Positions 32,525-41,299 of a DNA stretch of 64,000 nucleotides are shown one piece after another (position 1 is the first letter of the stretch; every line of letters starts with the position of its first letter). The DNA is from Actinomadura terrae (GTDB lineage: Bacteria; Actinomycetota; Actinomycetes; Streptosporangiales; Streptosporangiaceae). The stretch lies in the NCBI RefSeq assembly GCF_022751215.1, contig NZ_JAICDG010000007.1:129643-193642 (forward strand), given 5' to 3'. Both the position numbers and the translations under genes were made by a program. The notes below the pieces were generated by a model. The model was not told the DNA's origin. It was given only the letters and a program-made list of their open reading frames with translations, and ran no database searches.

Positions 32525-34213
32525 TTGGCCCAGGAGACCCTCCCGGAACGCCCCCCGGCCGCCGTGCCGGGCGACGGCGCCGCCCCGGGACGCCTGGCGC
32601 GGCTGCGCGGACGCCTCGCGCGTGTGCGCGGACGCCTGGCGCGCGTGCGCGGTGGCGGCCGCGCGGGCTGGCCCCGCACCCTCCTCGCCCTGGCCGCCGG
32701 CCTGGTGATGTGGCCGGCGTTCCCGCCCGCCGACCTCACCCCGCTCGGCCCGGTCGGCGTCGCGCTGCTCACGCTCGCGCTGCGCGGGCAGGCGCCCCGC
32801 ACCGGCGCCTGGCTCGGGTTCGTCTGCGGCGCCGCGTTCTTCCTGCCCGTCCTGGAGGGCATCGCCAAGATCGGCCCGGACGGGTGGATCCTGCTCAGCC
32901 TCGTCCAGGCCGCCTACTTCCTCCCGCTCGGCGCCGGGATCGCGGTCGTCACCCGCCTCCCCGGCTGGCCGGTGTGGACCGCCGGGCTGTGGATCGCCGA
33001 GGAGGCGCTGCGCGGCCGGGCCCCCTTCGGCGGGTTCCCGTGGGCGCGGCTGGCCTTCAGCCAGACCGCGACCCCGCTGACGCACTTCGCCTCCCTCGGC
33101 GGCGCGCCGCTGGTGTCGTTCCTGACCGCGCTGGTCGGCGGGCTGCTCGCCTACGCCGCCGTCGCCGTCCTGCGCGCCCGCCCCGCCGCCGACCCGGACG
33201 CGCCGGAGAGCGCGGGGGGAACGGCCGCGTGGGCGCGCCGAGCCGCCGCGCCGGTCGCGCTGGCCCTCGCCGGGATCGCGGCGGTCGTCGGCGGCGGCGC
33301 GCTGATCCCGACGCCCACCGCCGGACGCCCCGTCACCGTCGCGGTGATCCAGGGGAACGTGCCACGGCTCGGGCTGGACTTCCTCGGCCAGCGCAAGGCC
33401 GTCCTGAACAACCATGTGCAGCGCACCCACGAGCTGGCCGAGCGGGTCCGCGCCGGGAAGGTCGCCAGGCCCGAGCTGGTGGTGTGGCCCGAGAACGCCA
33501 GCGACCTCGACCCCTACAAGGAGTCCGACGCCTACGCCGCGATCGACGGCGCCGTCCGCGACATCGGCGTGCCGGTGCTGGTCGGCGCGCTCACCGACAC
33601 CCCCGACGGCAAGAAGGTCGAGAACCGCGGCATCGTGTGGGACCCGCGCACCGGCCCCGGCGACTACTACGTCAAGCGGCACCCGGTGCCGTTCGGGGAG
33701 TACATCCCCTTCCGCGACGTCCTCACCAAACTGATCACGCGGTTCGAGCGGATCCCGCGCGACTTCGCCCGCGGGAAGCGGTCGGGCGTGATGCGGCTCG
33801 GGCCCGTCGACATCGGCGACGTGATCTGCTTCGAGGTCGCCTACGACAAGGAGGTCCGCGACGTCGCGCGCGGAGACCTCCTGGTCGTGCAGACCAACAA
33901 CGCCACCTACGGCCGCACCAGCCTGCCGCCGCAGCAGATCGCGATGTCGCGGCTGCGCGCCGTCGAGCATGGCCGTACGATCTTGGTTGCCGCCACGAGC
34001 GGCATCAGCGCGATCGTCGCGCCGGACGGCCGGATGCTCGCCCGCTCGCGCGAGTTCGCCCCCGACATCCAGGTCGCCCGGGTGCCGGCGCGCACGTCCC
34101 GGACGCCGTCGGACCGGCTGGGCGAGGCGCCCGAGTGGGTCCTCGCCGCTCTGGGCCTCGGCGCGGTCTGCGCGGCCGCGTGGTCATCGTCCAGAAAGAA
34201 CGAGGGGAATTGA
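32525..34213 (+). CDS. lnt: Apolipoprotein N-acyltransferase
   Basis: A 562-residue membrane enzyme that N-acylates the N-terminal Cys of lipoproteins. Several TM segments precede a nitrilase-like periplasmic domain with the catalytic Glu in WPENASD, the Lys region KRHPVPFGEYIPF and the Cys in VICFEVAY. EEALRGRAPFGGFPWARLAFSQ is family-typical. The start is TTG 32525 with GAGG seven bases upstream. The cytoplasmic N terminus carries a basic three-fold repeat. Its stop overlaps a TTG of the ppm1 frame. In Mycobacterium tuberculosis the two activities are fused in one Ppm1 protein; here they are separate adjacent genes. Confidence 0.95.
   Translation: MAQETLPERPPAAVPGDGAAPGRLARLRGRLARVRGRLARVRGGGRAGWPRTLLALAAGLVMWPAFPPADLTPLGPVGVALLTLALRGQAPRTGAWLGFVCGAAFFLPVLEGIAKIGPDGWILLSLVQAAYFLPLGAGIAVVTRLPGWPVWTAGLWIAEEALRGRAPFGGFPWARLAFSQTATPLTHFASLGGAPLVSFLTALVGGLLAYAAVAVLRARPAADPDAPESAGGTAAWARRAAAPVALALAGIAAVVGGGALIPTPTAGRPVTVAVIQGNVPRLGLDFLGQRKAVLNNHVQRTHELAERVRAGKVARPELVVWPENASDLDPYKESDAYAAIDGAVRDIGVPVLVGALTDTPDGKKVENRGIVWDPRTGPGDYYVKRHPVPFGEYIPFRDVLTKLITRFERIPRDFARGKRSGVMRLGPVDIGDVICFEVAYDKEVRDVARGDLLVVQTNNATYGRTSLPPQQIAMSRLRAVEHGRTILVAATSGISAIVAPDGRMLARSREFAPDIQVARVPARTSRTPSDRLGEAPEWVLAALGLGAVCAAAWSSSRKNEGN
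32591..32653 (+). repeat. Three tandem 21-base repeats in the lnt 5' end
   Basis: Units 32591-32611, 32612-32632 and 32633-32653 are near-identical and encode Arg-Leu-Ala-Arg-(Leu/Val)-Arg-Gly three times. They give Lnt a strongly basic N-terminal tail before its first membrane segment. Confidence 0.75.
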
Positions 34214-34218
34214 CGCCG

Positions 34219-34965
34219 ATGGAGATCCCAGCCGACCTGGGCCGGGTACTCGTGATCATCCCGACCTACAACGAGCGGGACAACATCGAGGACATCGTCG
34301 GCCGGGTCCGGGCCGCCGTGCCGCCGGTGGACGTGCTGGTCGTCGACGACGCCAGCCCCGACGGCACCGGCGAGCTCGCCGACGCCCTGGCCGCCGCCGA
34401 CGACCAGGTGAAGGTGCTGCACCGCACCGGCAAGGACGGCCTGGGCGCCGCCTACATCGCCGGGTTCGGCTGGGCGGCCGAGCACGGCTACGACGTGATG
34501 GTGGAGATGGACGCCGACGGCTCCCACCAGCCCGAGGAGCTGCCGCGGCTGCTCGCGGCGCTGGAGGACGCCGACCTCGTGATCGGCGCCCGCTGGGTGC
34601 CGGGCGGCAAGGTGCTGAACTGGCCCAAGCGCCGCGAGGCGCTGTCGCGCGGCGCCAACACCTACGCGCGGCTGATGCTGGGCTTCCCCCTGCACGACGC
34701 CACCGGCGGCTACCGGGCGTTCCGCGCCGCGACGCTGGAGAAGATCGACCTGGAGGGCGTGGAGTCGCGCGGCTACTGCTTCCAGATCGACCTGGCGCTG
34801 CGGGCGCTGCGGCAGGGCCTGCGGGTCGTGGAGGTCCCGATCACCTTCGTCGAACGCGTCCACGGCACGAGCAAGATGAGCCGGGACGTGATGGCCGAGG
34901 CGGCGCTGCGGATCACCCAGTGGGGCGTGACCGACCGCACCGGCCGCCTGCGCCGCCGCGGCTGA
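34219..34965 (+). CDS. ppm1: Polyprenol monophosphomannose synthase (GT2 family)
   Basis: A 248-residue family-2 glycosyltransferase that transfers mannose from GDP-mannose to polyprenyl phosphate, feeding lipoglycan and protein mannosylation. It shows IIPTYNERDNI, VVDDASPDGTG, the metal-binding MDADGSHQPEEL, GARWVPGG and RVHGTSKMSRDVMAEA. It lacks C-terminal membrane helices, as in actinobacterial Ppm1 catalytic domains. ATG 34219 is eleven bases after GAGGGG; TTG 34210, which overlaps the lnt stop, is an alternative start. Confidence 0.94.
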   Translation: MEIPADLGRVLVIIPTYNERDNIEDIVGRVRAAVPPVDVLVVDDASPDGTGELADALAAADDQVKVLHRTGKDGLGAAYIAGFGWAAEHGYDVMVEMDADGSHQPEELPRLLAALEDADLVIGARWVPGGKVLNWPKRREALSRGANTYARLMLGFPLHDATGGYRAFRAATLEKIDLEGVESRGYCFQIDLALRALRQGLRVVEVPITFVERVHGTSKMSRDVMAEAALRITQWGVTDRTGRLRRRG

Positions 34966-35071
34966 CCCCGCCTCCGACTCCCATCGCGGCCCCTGCCCCG
35001 GGCGGGAAACGTTCGGGGCCGTTTCGGCGTTGAACAGGGCGGAGGACGTTCCGCTACCCGAAGATGGAGCC

Positions 35072-35656
35072 ATGCTGCTCGTACTGGTCCTGGCGTTGCT
35101 GCTGCTGCCGGCCGTGGAGATCTACGTGATCATCCAGGTCGGCCAGGAGATCGGGGCGTGGCCGACGCTCGCGCTGCTGGTCGCCGAGACCCTGCTGGGC
35201 GGCTGGATCGTGCGGCGGGAGGGCCGCCGCGCGTGGCGGGCGCTCCAGGAGACCTTCGGCCGCGGCGCGATGCCCGACCGGGAGCTCGCGGACGCGGCGC
35301 TGGTGATGATCGGCGGCGTGCTGCTGCTGACCCCCGGTTTCGTCACCGACGTGCTCGGGTTCGCGTTCGTGCTGCCCTTCACCCGTCCGCTGGTGCGGCG
35401 GGCGCTGCACCGGTACGCCGAGCGGCGGGTCCGGCGCATGGAGGCGCGGGCCGCCGCGTTCCCGCCCGGAATCGGTGGGATGGGGGGCCTGGGCGACCTG
35501 CGGGGCGGCCCGTTCGGCCCGCCCCGGGGTAGCGGGGGCGAGCCGGGCCCGGCGCCGCGCGGCCCGGTCGTGCGCGGCGAGGTCATCCACGACGAACCGG
35601 CCGGACCGGCCGAGCCCGCCGACTCCGCTGACGGCGGCCACCCGTCCCGTACCTGA
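35072..35656 (+). CDS. fxsA: FxsA family membrane protein
   Basis: A 194-residue FxsA-family protein with the typical LPAVEIYVIIQVGQEIGAWPTLALL opening, LLGGWIVRREG, and MIGGVLLLTPGFVTDVLGF. Three or four TM segments are followed by a Gly/Pro-rich cytoplasmic tail. FxsA is known for relieving F-exclusion of phage T7 in E. coli; its normal role is unknown. ATG 35072 has GGAG close upstream. It converges with the ABC exporter operon, whose last stop is two bases away. Confidence 0.9.
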   Translation: MLLVLVLALLLLPAVEIYVIIQVGQEIGAWPTLALLVAETLLGGWIVRREGRRAWRALQETFGRGAMPDRELADAALVMIGGVLLLTPGFVTDVLGFAFVLPFTRPLVRRALHRYAERRVRRMEARAAAFPPGIGGMGGLGDLRGGPFGPPRGSGGEPGPAPRGPVVRGEVIHDEPAGPAEPADSADGGHPSRT

Positions 35657-35657
35657 G

Positions 35658-36446
35658 TCACGCGTCGCGGGCGGCGAACAGGACGCCCCCGGCCAGCAGC
35701 GCCACGGCCGCGTAGGCGGCCAGGACGCCGAGGCCGCCCCACGGGCCGATCGGCAGCCGCTCCAGCGACCGCGTCGACTGGACGGCCAGCCCCGCGGTCA
35801 TCGGCGCGTACCGCTCCAGCCGCCGCTGCCAGGCGTCGTCGGCGACGAACGAGGCGAGGGCCGGGACGATCCACAGCAGCGCCAGCACCGCCGTGATCGC
35901 GGCGGCGGAGTCGCGCAGCGCGGCGCCGACGCCGAGCGCGAGCAGCGCGGTCAGCACCAGGTAGAGCACGGTCCCGAGCGCGGCGCGGGCGGTGGCGCCG
36001 TCGGCCGGCGACAGCAGCGGATACCCCTGCTCGGGCGTGAACCCGTTGCGCGGCAGGATCAGCCGCGCGGCCGCCACCGCGCCCAGCACCCCCACCGCCC
36101 CGGACGCCGCCACCGCGCCGGAAACGACGGCGGCCTTGGCGGCCAGCACCGTGGCCCGGCGGGGGACGGCGGTGAGCGTCGCGCCGATCGTCCCGGTCGC
36201 GTACTCCCCGCCGACCGCCAGCGCCCCGAGGACGACGGCGGCGACCTGCGCGACCCGGACCCCCGACAGCGCCAGGCGCGGGGTGTCCTCCGCGCATCCG
36301 GCGGGGGAGGGGCAGTGCGAGGTGTCGACGGCGCCGGTGAGGGCGGCGCCGCCGAGCACGGTCACGGCGGCCAGCGCGGCCAGCAGCCATCCGGTGCTCG
36401 GCAGCGTCCGCAGCTTGGTCCACTCGGCGCGCAGGGCCCGCGTCAC
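35658..36446 (-). CDS. ABC transporter permease (ABC-2 type)
   Basis: A 262-residue permease with about six TM segments. EWTKLRTLPSTGWLL near the N terminus and GGEYATGTIGATLTAVPRR are typical of the actinobacterial ABC-2/LinG-like permeases encoded with small ATPases. GTG 36446 overlaps the stop of the larger permease gene (GTGA). Last gene of a three-gene leftward operon, probably an export or resistance system; substrate unknown. Confidence 0.85.
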   Translation of the reverse strand: MTRALRAEWTKLRTLPSTGWLLAALAAVTVLGGAALTGAVDTSHCPSPAGCAEDTPRLALSGVRVAQVAAVVLGALAVGGEYATGTIGATLTAVPRRATVLAAKAAVVSGAVAASGAVGVLGAVAAARLILPRNGFTPEQGYPLLSPADGATARAALGTVLYLVLTALLALGVGAALRDSAAAITAVLALLWIVPALASFVADDAWQRRLERYAPMTAGLAVQSTRSLERLPIGPWGGLGVLAAYAAVALLAGGVLFAARDA

Positions 36447-37873
36447 GCGTCCCTCCGCCTGAGCAGCCAGGTCGCGGCGGCGAGCGCGGCGGCGGTGTAC
36501 AGGCACAGGACGCCGAGCCCGGCGAACGCCCCGATCGGGGTGTCGTAGCGGCGGACGGTGTGCTGCACGGCGAACCCGGCGGCGGGCGTGAGCCGCTGGA
36601 GCCACCGCGCCGCCGAGACCGGCAGGCCCGTCGCGACGATCTGCGGGACGAGCAGCACCAGCAGGACCACGGTGATCGCGGGGGCGCCGCGCCGCAGGAT
36701 CGCGCCCACCGCGACCCCGAGCACCGCGACGACGGCCATGAGCGCGGCGGTGCCGGCGGCGGCGCGCAGCACCGCCGGGTCGGTGAGCGGCGGCGGCGCC
36801 GTCCCGTGCGCGCGCAGCACCGGCCGGGCCGCCAGCAGCGACCCGAACGCGGCCACGAGCCCGGCGGCGAACACCGTCAGCCCCATCACGGTCGCCTTGG
36901 CGGCCAGCACCCGGCCCCGGCGCGGGCTGGCGGCGAGCGTGAGGCGGATCGTCGCGCGCCGGTACTCGGCGGTGACGAACAGCACGGCGAGCGCGACGAC
37001 CGCGGCCTGCCCGACCAGCGCGCCGGTGAGGGTGGTGCGGGTGACGTCGTCGGTGAACGCGTCGGGCCCGATGTCGCCGGACCCGGCGAGGGCGACGGTC
37101 CCGCCGGACCGGGTCGTCTCCCCGGGGTCGGGCGCGGCGGGCCCGCCGGCGCCGCCCCGGTCGCGCCACGGCCCGACGACCGGCGTGCCCCCGGCGGTGG
37201 TGAGGGCGACGTTGTCGAAGGAGGCGCGGGTGTCGGCGGGGGTTCCCGAGACGGACTCGCCGCCGAACCGCCGCTCGACCTCGATCCGGTCGGGCACCGC
37301 GACGAACGGCCCCGCCAGGGCCGGGCCCGCCGCGTCGAGTTCCACCGCGCCGACGCGCCGCCAGGACCGCCCGTCGGGGGAGGTGTATCCGGTGACGGTC
37401 GTCCCGGCGCGGGTGAGGCGCAGCCACGTCGGCGGCGTCGCGGGCGCGCCGCCGGGGCCGCCGTTCCGGTAGCCGGTCAGCAGCCGGACGCCGTGGCCCG
37501 GCGTCACCGCGATCGCGGCGTAGCGGGCGCCGCTCCGCAGGTCGGTCCGGATGATGAGGCCGGCCTTGGCCCAGGCGTCCCCGCCCCGCTGCGCGGTGAC
37601 GCGGGCGGTGAGGGTGCCGTCGCCGGGCAGGGTCTGGTAGGTGATGCGGCCCTGGTCGGTGAGCGGGTCCAGCCGTGCGGGCGGGCCTTCGCCGCCGGTG
37701 CTCTGCGACCCGGCGGCGGTCAGCACCGCGACCGCGACGGTCAGCAGCACCGCCGCCGCGAGCGTCAGCCGCCAGCGCGGGACGCTCGCCAGCTTGGTCC
37801 ACTCGGCCGCCAGCAGCCGCCCGAAGCCGTCGCGGGCGTGCTCCAGGACGGTGCTGCGGTAGGACGCGGTCAC
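36443..37873 (-). CDS. ABC permease with inserted extracellular beta-sandwich-like domain
   Basis: A 476-residue protein. After the first TM (about 35-55) comes a soluble stretch of about 190 residues (TDQGRITYQTLPGDGTLTARV, WAKAGLIIRTDLRSGARYAAI, GYTSPDGRSWRRVG, ASFDNVAL) that looks like a DUF1349/concanavalin-type carbohydrate-binding fold. The rest, from about 275, is a normal ABC-2 permease with TAEYRRATIRLTLAASPRRGRVLAAK. Such an insert suggests an exporter with an outside binding or sensing domain. GTG 37873 overlaps the ATPase stop (GTGA). Confidence 0.75.
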   Translation of the reverse strand: MTASYRSTVLEHARDGFGRLLAAEWTKLASVPRWRLTLAAAVLLTVAVAVLTAAGSQSTGGEGPPARLDPLTDQGRITYQTLPGDGTLTARVTAQRGGDAWAKAGLIIRTDLRSGARYAAIAVTPGHGVRLLTGYRNGGPGGAPATPPTWLRLTRAGTTVTGYTSPDGRSWRRVGAVELDAAGPALAGPFVAVPDRIEVERRFGGESVSGTPADTRASFDNVALTTAGGTPVVGPWRDRGGAGGPAAPDPGETTRSGGTVALAGSGDIGPDAFTDDVTRTTLTGALVGQAAVVALAVLFVTAEYRRATIRLTLAASPRRGRVLAAKATVMGLTVFAAGLVAAFGSLLAARPVLRAHGTAPPPLTDPAVLRAAAGTAALMAVVAVLGVAVGAILRRGAPAITVVLLVLLVPQIVATGLPVSAARWLQRLTPAAGFAVQHTVRRYDTPIGAFAGLGVLCLYTAAALAAATWLLRRRDA

Positions 37874-38799
37874 GACGCCTCCCCGCCGGTGCGGGCCCGG
37901 AACTCCACCGCGTCGCGGGTCAGCTCCATGTAGGCCTCCTCCAGCGTCGCGCGGTGCTCGGCGATCCCGGTGAAGGGCACCCCCGCGCCGGTGAGCTCCG
38001 CGATGATCCGCTCGGCGGGGAGCCCGGACACCGTCACCGCGTCCGGGCCGCCCGCCGCGACCTCGGCGCCCGCGCGGGCGAGCACGGTCATCGCGCGCCG
38101 CCGGTCGGAGGTGCGCAGCTCGGTCCGCCCGCCGGACGCGGCCGCCAGCAGCTCGGCGACGCCGGTGTCGGCGACGACCCGGCCCCGGCCGATCACCACG
38201 AGGTGGTCGGCGCCGCCCTCCAGCTCGCTCATCAGGTGGCTGGAGACCAGCACCGCGCGGCCCTGCGCGGCCAGCGACCGCAGCAGCCCCCGGATCCAGG
38301 TGATCCCCTCGGGGTCCAGGCCGTTCACCGGCTCGTCGAACATCATCGCGGGCGGGTCGCCCAGCAGCGCGGCGGCGATCCCGAGCCGCTGCCGCATCCC
38401 GAGCGAGAACCCCCCGGCGGGACGGTCCGCCGCGCTCCCCAGCCCGGCCAGCTCGATCACCTCCCCGACCCGGCGGGGCGGGATCCCGTTCGCGTGGGCG
38501 AGCCACCGCAGGTGGTCGCGGGCGCGCCGCGCGGGGTGCACGGCCGACGCGTCCAGCATCGCGCCGAGATGGCACAGCGGGGTCCGCAGCGACCGGTAGG
38601 GCCGCCCACCGACCAGCGCGGCGCCCTCGTCGGGCCGGTCCAGGCCGAGGATCATCCGCATCGTGGTCGACTTCCCCGCGCCGTTCGGGCCGACGAACCC
38701 GGTGACCAGCCCGGGCGCGGCGGTGAACGACAGGCCGTCCACGGCGAGCCTTGACCCGTACCGTTTGCGCAGGCCCCGCACTTCGATGGTTGCCTCCAT
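37870..38799 (-). CDS. ABC transporter ATP-binding protein
   Basis: A 309-residue ATPase with Walker A GPNGAGKST, signature FSLGMRQRLGIA, Walker B MMFDEPVNGLD and switch His in SSHLMSE. It energises the two permeases encoded downstream. The C-terminal part (AELLAAASGGRTELR and on) is the usual extension of this group. I chose ATG 38799; the longer frame to 38976 crosses the divergent promoter region. It faces a two-component system 137 bases away, which may regulate it, as is common for such exporters. Confidence 0.92.
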   Translation of the reverse strand: MEATIEVRGLRKRYGSRLAVDGLSFTAAPGLVTGFVGPNGAGKSTTMRMILGLDRPDEGAALVGGRPYRSLRTPLCHLGAMLDASAVHPARRARDHLRWLAHANGIPPRRVGEVIELAGLGSAADRPAGGFSLGMRQRLGIAAALLGDPPAMMFDEPVNGLDPEGITWIRGLLRSLAAQGRAVLVSSHLMSELEGGADHLVVIGRGRVVADTGVAELLAAASGGRTELRTSDRRRAMTVLARAGAEVAAGGPDAVTVSGLPAERIIAELTGAGVPFTGIAEHRATLEEAYMELTRDAVEFRARTGGEAS

Positions 38800-38936
38800 G
38801 CCACCGGAGGCTACGGACTCCGGGCCCGCCGGGTCGTCACGCGGGAGGGCCGTCCCGCGCGGCCGGGGGCGGGGGAGGGGGCGTCCCCGGGGCGGGGGAC
38901 GCCCCGGCGCCGCCGTCCCCCACCGGAGGGACGCCC

Positions 38937-40043
38937 GTGCCTCCCGGGAAACGCCACAATGGCAGCGTGCGCGCACAACCTTGGAGACGGCGGCCGAACC
39001 GGTCGTTCTGGCCGTTCCGGTCGTTTCGGTCGCCGGGCGGCGCGTGGCCGGTGGCGGGGGTGGTGCTCGCGGCGGCCGGGACGGGGGAGGCGGTGGCGCG
39101 CGCGGGCGACTCGGGTGTGCTGCTGCCGCCCGCGATCCTGCTGGCGGTGTGCGCGACGCTGCCGCTCGCGCTGGCCCGCGACCGCGCCGGCGCCGCCGCC
39201 GCCATGATCAGCGCGGCGGTCGTCCCGGCCTCGGTGCCGCTGCGCGGTCCGGCCGTCGCCGGGCTCGTCGCGCTGGCCGCCGTGTGGACGGTGCTGGCCC
39301 GCCGCCGGATCGGCCGCCGCCGCGCCGAGGCCGCCGCGCGCGAGGCGTCCCGCCGCGAGTTCGAGCACACGCTGCTGGAGCACACCGCGCGCGGCGAGCG
39401 CGCCCGCATCGCCCGCGAGCTGCACGACGTCGTCGCGCACCACATATCGATGATCCCCGTGCAGGCGGAGGCGGCGCGGCTGGCCGTCCCCGGCATGCCC
39501 GAGGAGGGCGCGCGGCGGCTGCTGGCCATCGGCGACACCGCCCGGACGGCCCTGGCGGAGATGCGGCGGCTGCTCGGCGTGCTGCGCGAGGACGCCGGCG
39601 GCGAGCCCACCCGCCGCCCGCAGCCCGGCATCCAGCAGCTCCTGGACCTGGTCGACGAGATCCGCGAGGCGGGCGCGGCGGGCGGCCGGCTGATCGTCCG
39701 GGGCCGGGTCGCCGCCCTGGACCCGGGGGTGGAGCTGACCGCGTACCGGATCGTCCAGGAGGCGCTGACCAACGCGCGGCGGCACGCGCCCGGCGCCGCC
39801 GTCGACGTCGAGATCGACTACGCGGGGGACGAGCTGCTGGTCAGCGTCCGCGACAACGGCCCCGGACCGCCGCCGGGCGCGCCTCAGAGGGCGTCTCAGG
39901 GCGGCGGGCACGGGCTGCTCGGCATGCGGGAGCGGGCGGCGGCGGTCGGCGGGGACCTGCGCACGGGCCCGGGACCGGTCGGCGGGTTCCTCGTCCAGGC
40001 CCGCCTCCCGCTCGGCCCGGACCGCGAGGGGACACTGCCGTGA
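38937..40043 (+). CDS. NarL-type sensor histidine kinase
   Basis: A 368-residue membrane kinase. About four TM segments (35-120) precede a HisKA_3 dimerisation domain with RIARELHDVVAHH (phospho-acceptor His163) and an HATPase domain with EALTNARRHA and GHGLLGMRERAAAVGG. GTG 38937 has GGAGGG six bases upstream; GTG 38967 is weaker. The stop overlaps the response regulator start (GTGA). It is divergent from the ABC exporter operon and probably senses its substrate or envelope stress. Confidence 0.92.
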   Translation: MPPGKRHNGSVRAQPWRRRPNRSFWPFRSFRSPGGAWPVAGVVLAAAGTGEAVARAGDSGVLLPPAILLAVCATLPLALARDRAGAAAAMISAAVVPASVPLRGPAVAGLVALAAVWTVLARRRIGRRRAEAAAREASRREFEHTLLEHTARGERARIARELHDVVAHHISMIPVQAEAARLAVPGMPEEGARRLLAIGDTARTALAEMRRLLGVLREDAGGEPTRRPQPGIQQLLDLVDEIREAGAAGGRLIVRGRVAALDPGVELTAYRIVQEALTNARRHAPGAAVDVEIDYAGDELLVSVRDNGPGPPPGAPQRASQGGGHGLLGMRERAAAVGGDLRTGPGPVGGFLVQARLPLGPDREGTLP

Positions 40044-40720
40044 CCGATCGGATACGGATCGTCGTGGCCGACGACCAGGAGGTCGTCCGCGCCGGGTTCG
40101 GGGCGCTGCTGGGCACCCAGCCCGACCTGACCGTCGCCGGGACCGCCGCCGACGGCGCCGCCGCGATCGCCGCGTGCCGCGAGCACCGCCCCGACGTGGT
40201 GCTGATGGACGTGCGGATGCCGGTGATGGACGGCATCGAGGCCACCCGCCGGATCACCGCCGCCGAGGGCGCGCCCCGGGTGCTGATGCTGACCACGTTC
40301 GACCTGGACGAGCACGTCTACGACGCGCTGGTCGCGGGCGCCAGCGGGTTCCTGCTGAAGGACGTGACCACCGAGCGGCTGTTCGACGCGGTGCGGGTCG
40401 TCGCGGCGGGGGAGGCGTTGCTGGCGCCCGCCGTCACCCGCCGGCTCATCGGGGAGTTCGCGCGGCTGCGGCCCCGCCCGCCCTCGGCGGCGCTGGACGC
40501 GCTGACCCCGCGCGAGACCGACGTGCTGCGGCTGGTCGCCGAGGGCCTGACCAACGCCGAGATCGCGGCGCGGCTGGTGGTGGGGGAGGAGACGGTCAAG
40601 ACCCACGTCAGCCGCGTCCTGCGCAAGCTGGGGCTGCGCGACCGCGTGCAGGCCGTGGTCGCCGCCTACGAGACCGGGCTGGTGCTGCCCCGCCTGGGCG
40701 GGCGGCAGCGCGGTCGCTGA
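40040..40720 (+). CDS. NarL/FixJ-family response regulator
   Basis: A 226-residue regulator: receiver domain with acidic pocket VVADDQEVV, phospho-acceptor Asp57 in VLMDVRMP and FLLKDVTTE, followed by a LuxR-type HTH (LTPRETDVLRLVAEGLTNAEIAARL, VKTHVSRVLRKLGLRDR). It pairs with the preceding kinase through a GTGA overlap. Likely target is the divergent ABC exporter operon. Confidence 0.94.
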   Translation: MTDRIRIVVADDQEVVRAGFGALLGTQPDLTVAGTAADGAAAIAACREHRPDVVLMDVRMPVMDGIEATRRITAAEGAPRVLMLTTFDLDEHVYDALVAGASGFLLKDVTTERLFDAVRVVAAGEALLAPAVTRRLIGEFARLRPRPPSAALDALTPRETDVLRLVAEGLTNAEIAARLVVGEETVKTHVSRVLRKLGLRDRVQAVVAAYETGLVLPRLGGRQRGR

Positions 40721-40744
40721 CCCCTACCTAGTGGCGGACAGGAA

Positions 40745-40778
40745 GGGCCCGCACCGCCCCTGTCGGCGGTGCGGGCCC
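40745..40778. terminator. Bidirectional stem-loop terminator
   Basis: A perfect 14-base-pair GC-rich stem (40745-40758 with 40765-40778) closes a six-base loop. It lies between the convergent response regulator (ends 40720) and rbpA (ends 40801), where a shared terminator is expected. There is no T-tract, as is usual for actinobacterial hairpins. Confidence 0.85.
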
Positions 40779-40800
40779 GTCCCGCGAGGCGCTCAGCCGA

Positions 40801-41145
40801 TCACGCGGACTTCCTGCGCCCCGCGCGCAGGATCTCCAGGCGTTCGGCCAGGACCTCCTCCAGGTCTTCGAGCGTCCGGCGTTCCATCAGCATGTCCCAG
40901 TGGGTGCGCGGCGGCTTCCCCTTCTTGGCCTGGGGCAGTTCGCCGTCCACCCGCAGGGCGGTGGCGCCGCAGCTGCGGCATTCCCATGTCATCGGCACCT
41001 CGGCCTCGGCGGCGAGCGTCACGGTGAACCGGTGGCCCTTCGTGCAGGTATAATCCACCTCTTGCCGAGGGGCCAGATCGGTGTTGCGATCGTTCTCGTA
41101 GCTCGTCGCTCCGAGCCGGGTGCCGCGAAGTGCGCGCTCGGCCAT
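40801..41145 (-). CDS. rbpA: RNA polymerase-binding protein RbpA
   Basis: A 114-residue RbpA. The N terminus RALRGTRLGATSYENDR and the core YTCTKGHRFTVTLAAEAEVP with CRSCG, then LPQAKKGKPPRTHWDMLMERR, are diagnostic. It binds RNA polymerase and the principal sigma factor and promotes open-complex formation, and influences rifampicin tolerance in some species. A sigma-R-type promoter lies upstream (41188-41214). Confidence 0.97.
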   Translation of the reverse strand: MAERALRGTRLGATSYENDRNTDLAPRQEVDYTCTKGHRFTVTLAAEAEVPMTWECRSCGATALRVDGELPQAKKGKPPRTHWDMLMERRTLEDLEEVLAERLEILRAGRRKSA

Positions 41146-41187
41146 CGTCACGTGCCTCCCAGACGGGCTTGCGGTCTTGCCCTGACC

Positions 41188-41214
41188 AACGCTGATTGCG
41201 GTGACAAGATTCCC
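41188..41214 (-). promoter_or_regulatory. Sigma-R-like promoter of rbpA
   Basis: On the minus strand GGGAAT (41214-41209) is followed after exactly 18 bases by GTT (41190-41188). This matches the Streptomyces sigma-R consensus GGGAAT-N18-GTT. The rbpA ATG is 43 bases downstream of GTT, a sensible leader. In Streptomyces coelicolor rbpA belongs to the sigma-R regulon, so the position fits known biology. Confidence 0.75.
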
Positions 41215-41299
41215 GGTCCCGGCGCGATCCAACCCTGCCGTTTCCGGTCGGCTCCCCGCGCCCCCGTCGGACCGCCGCGGCGCCCGGCCGCCCGGGACG

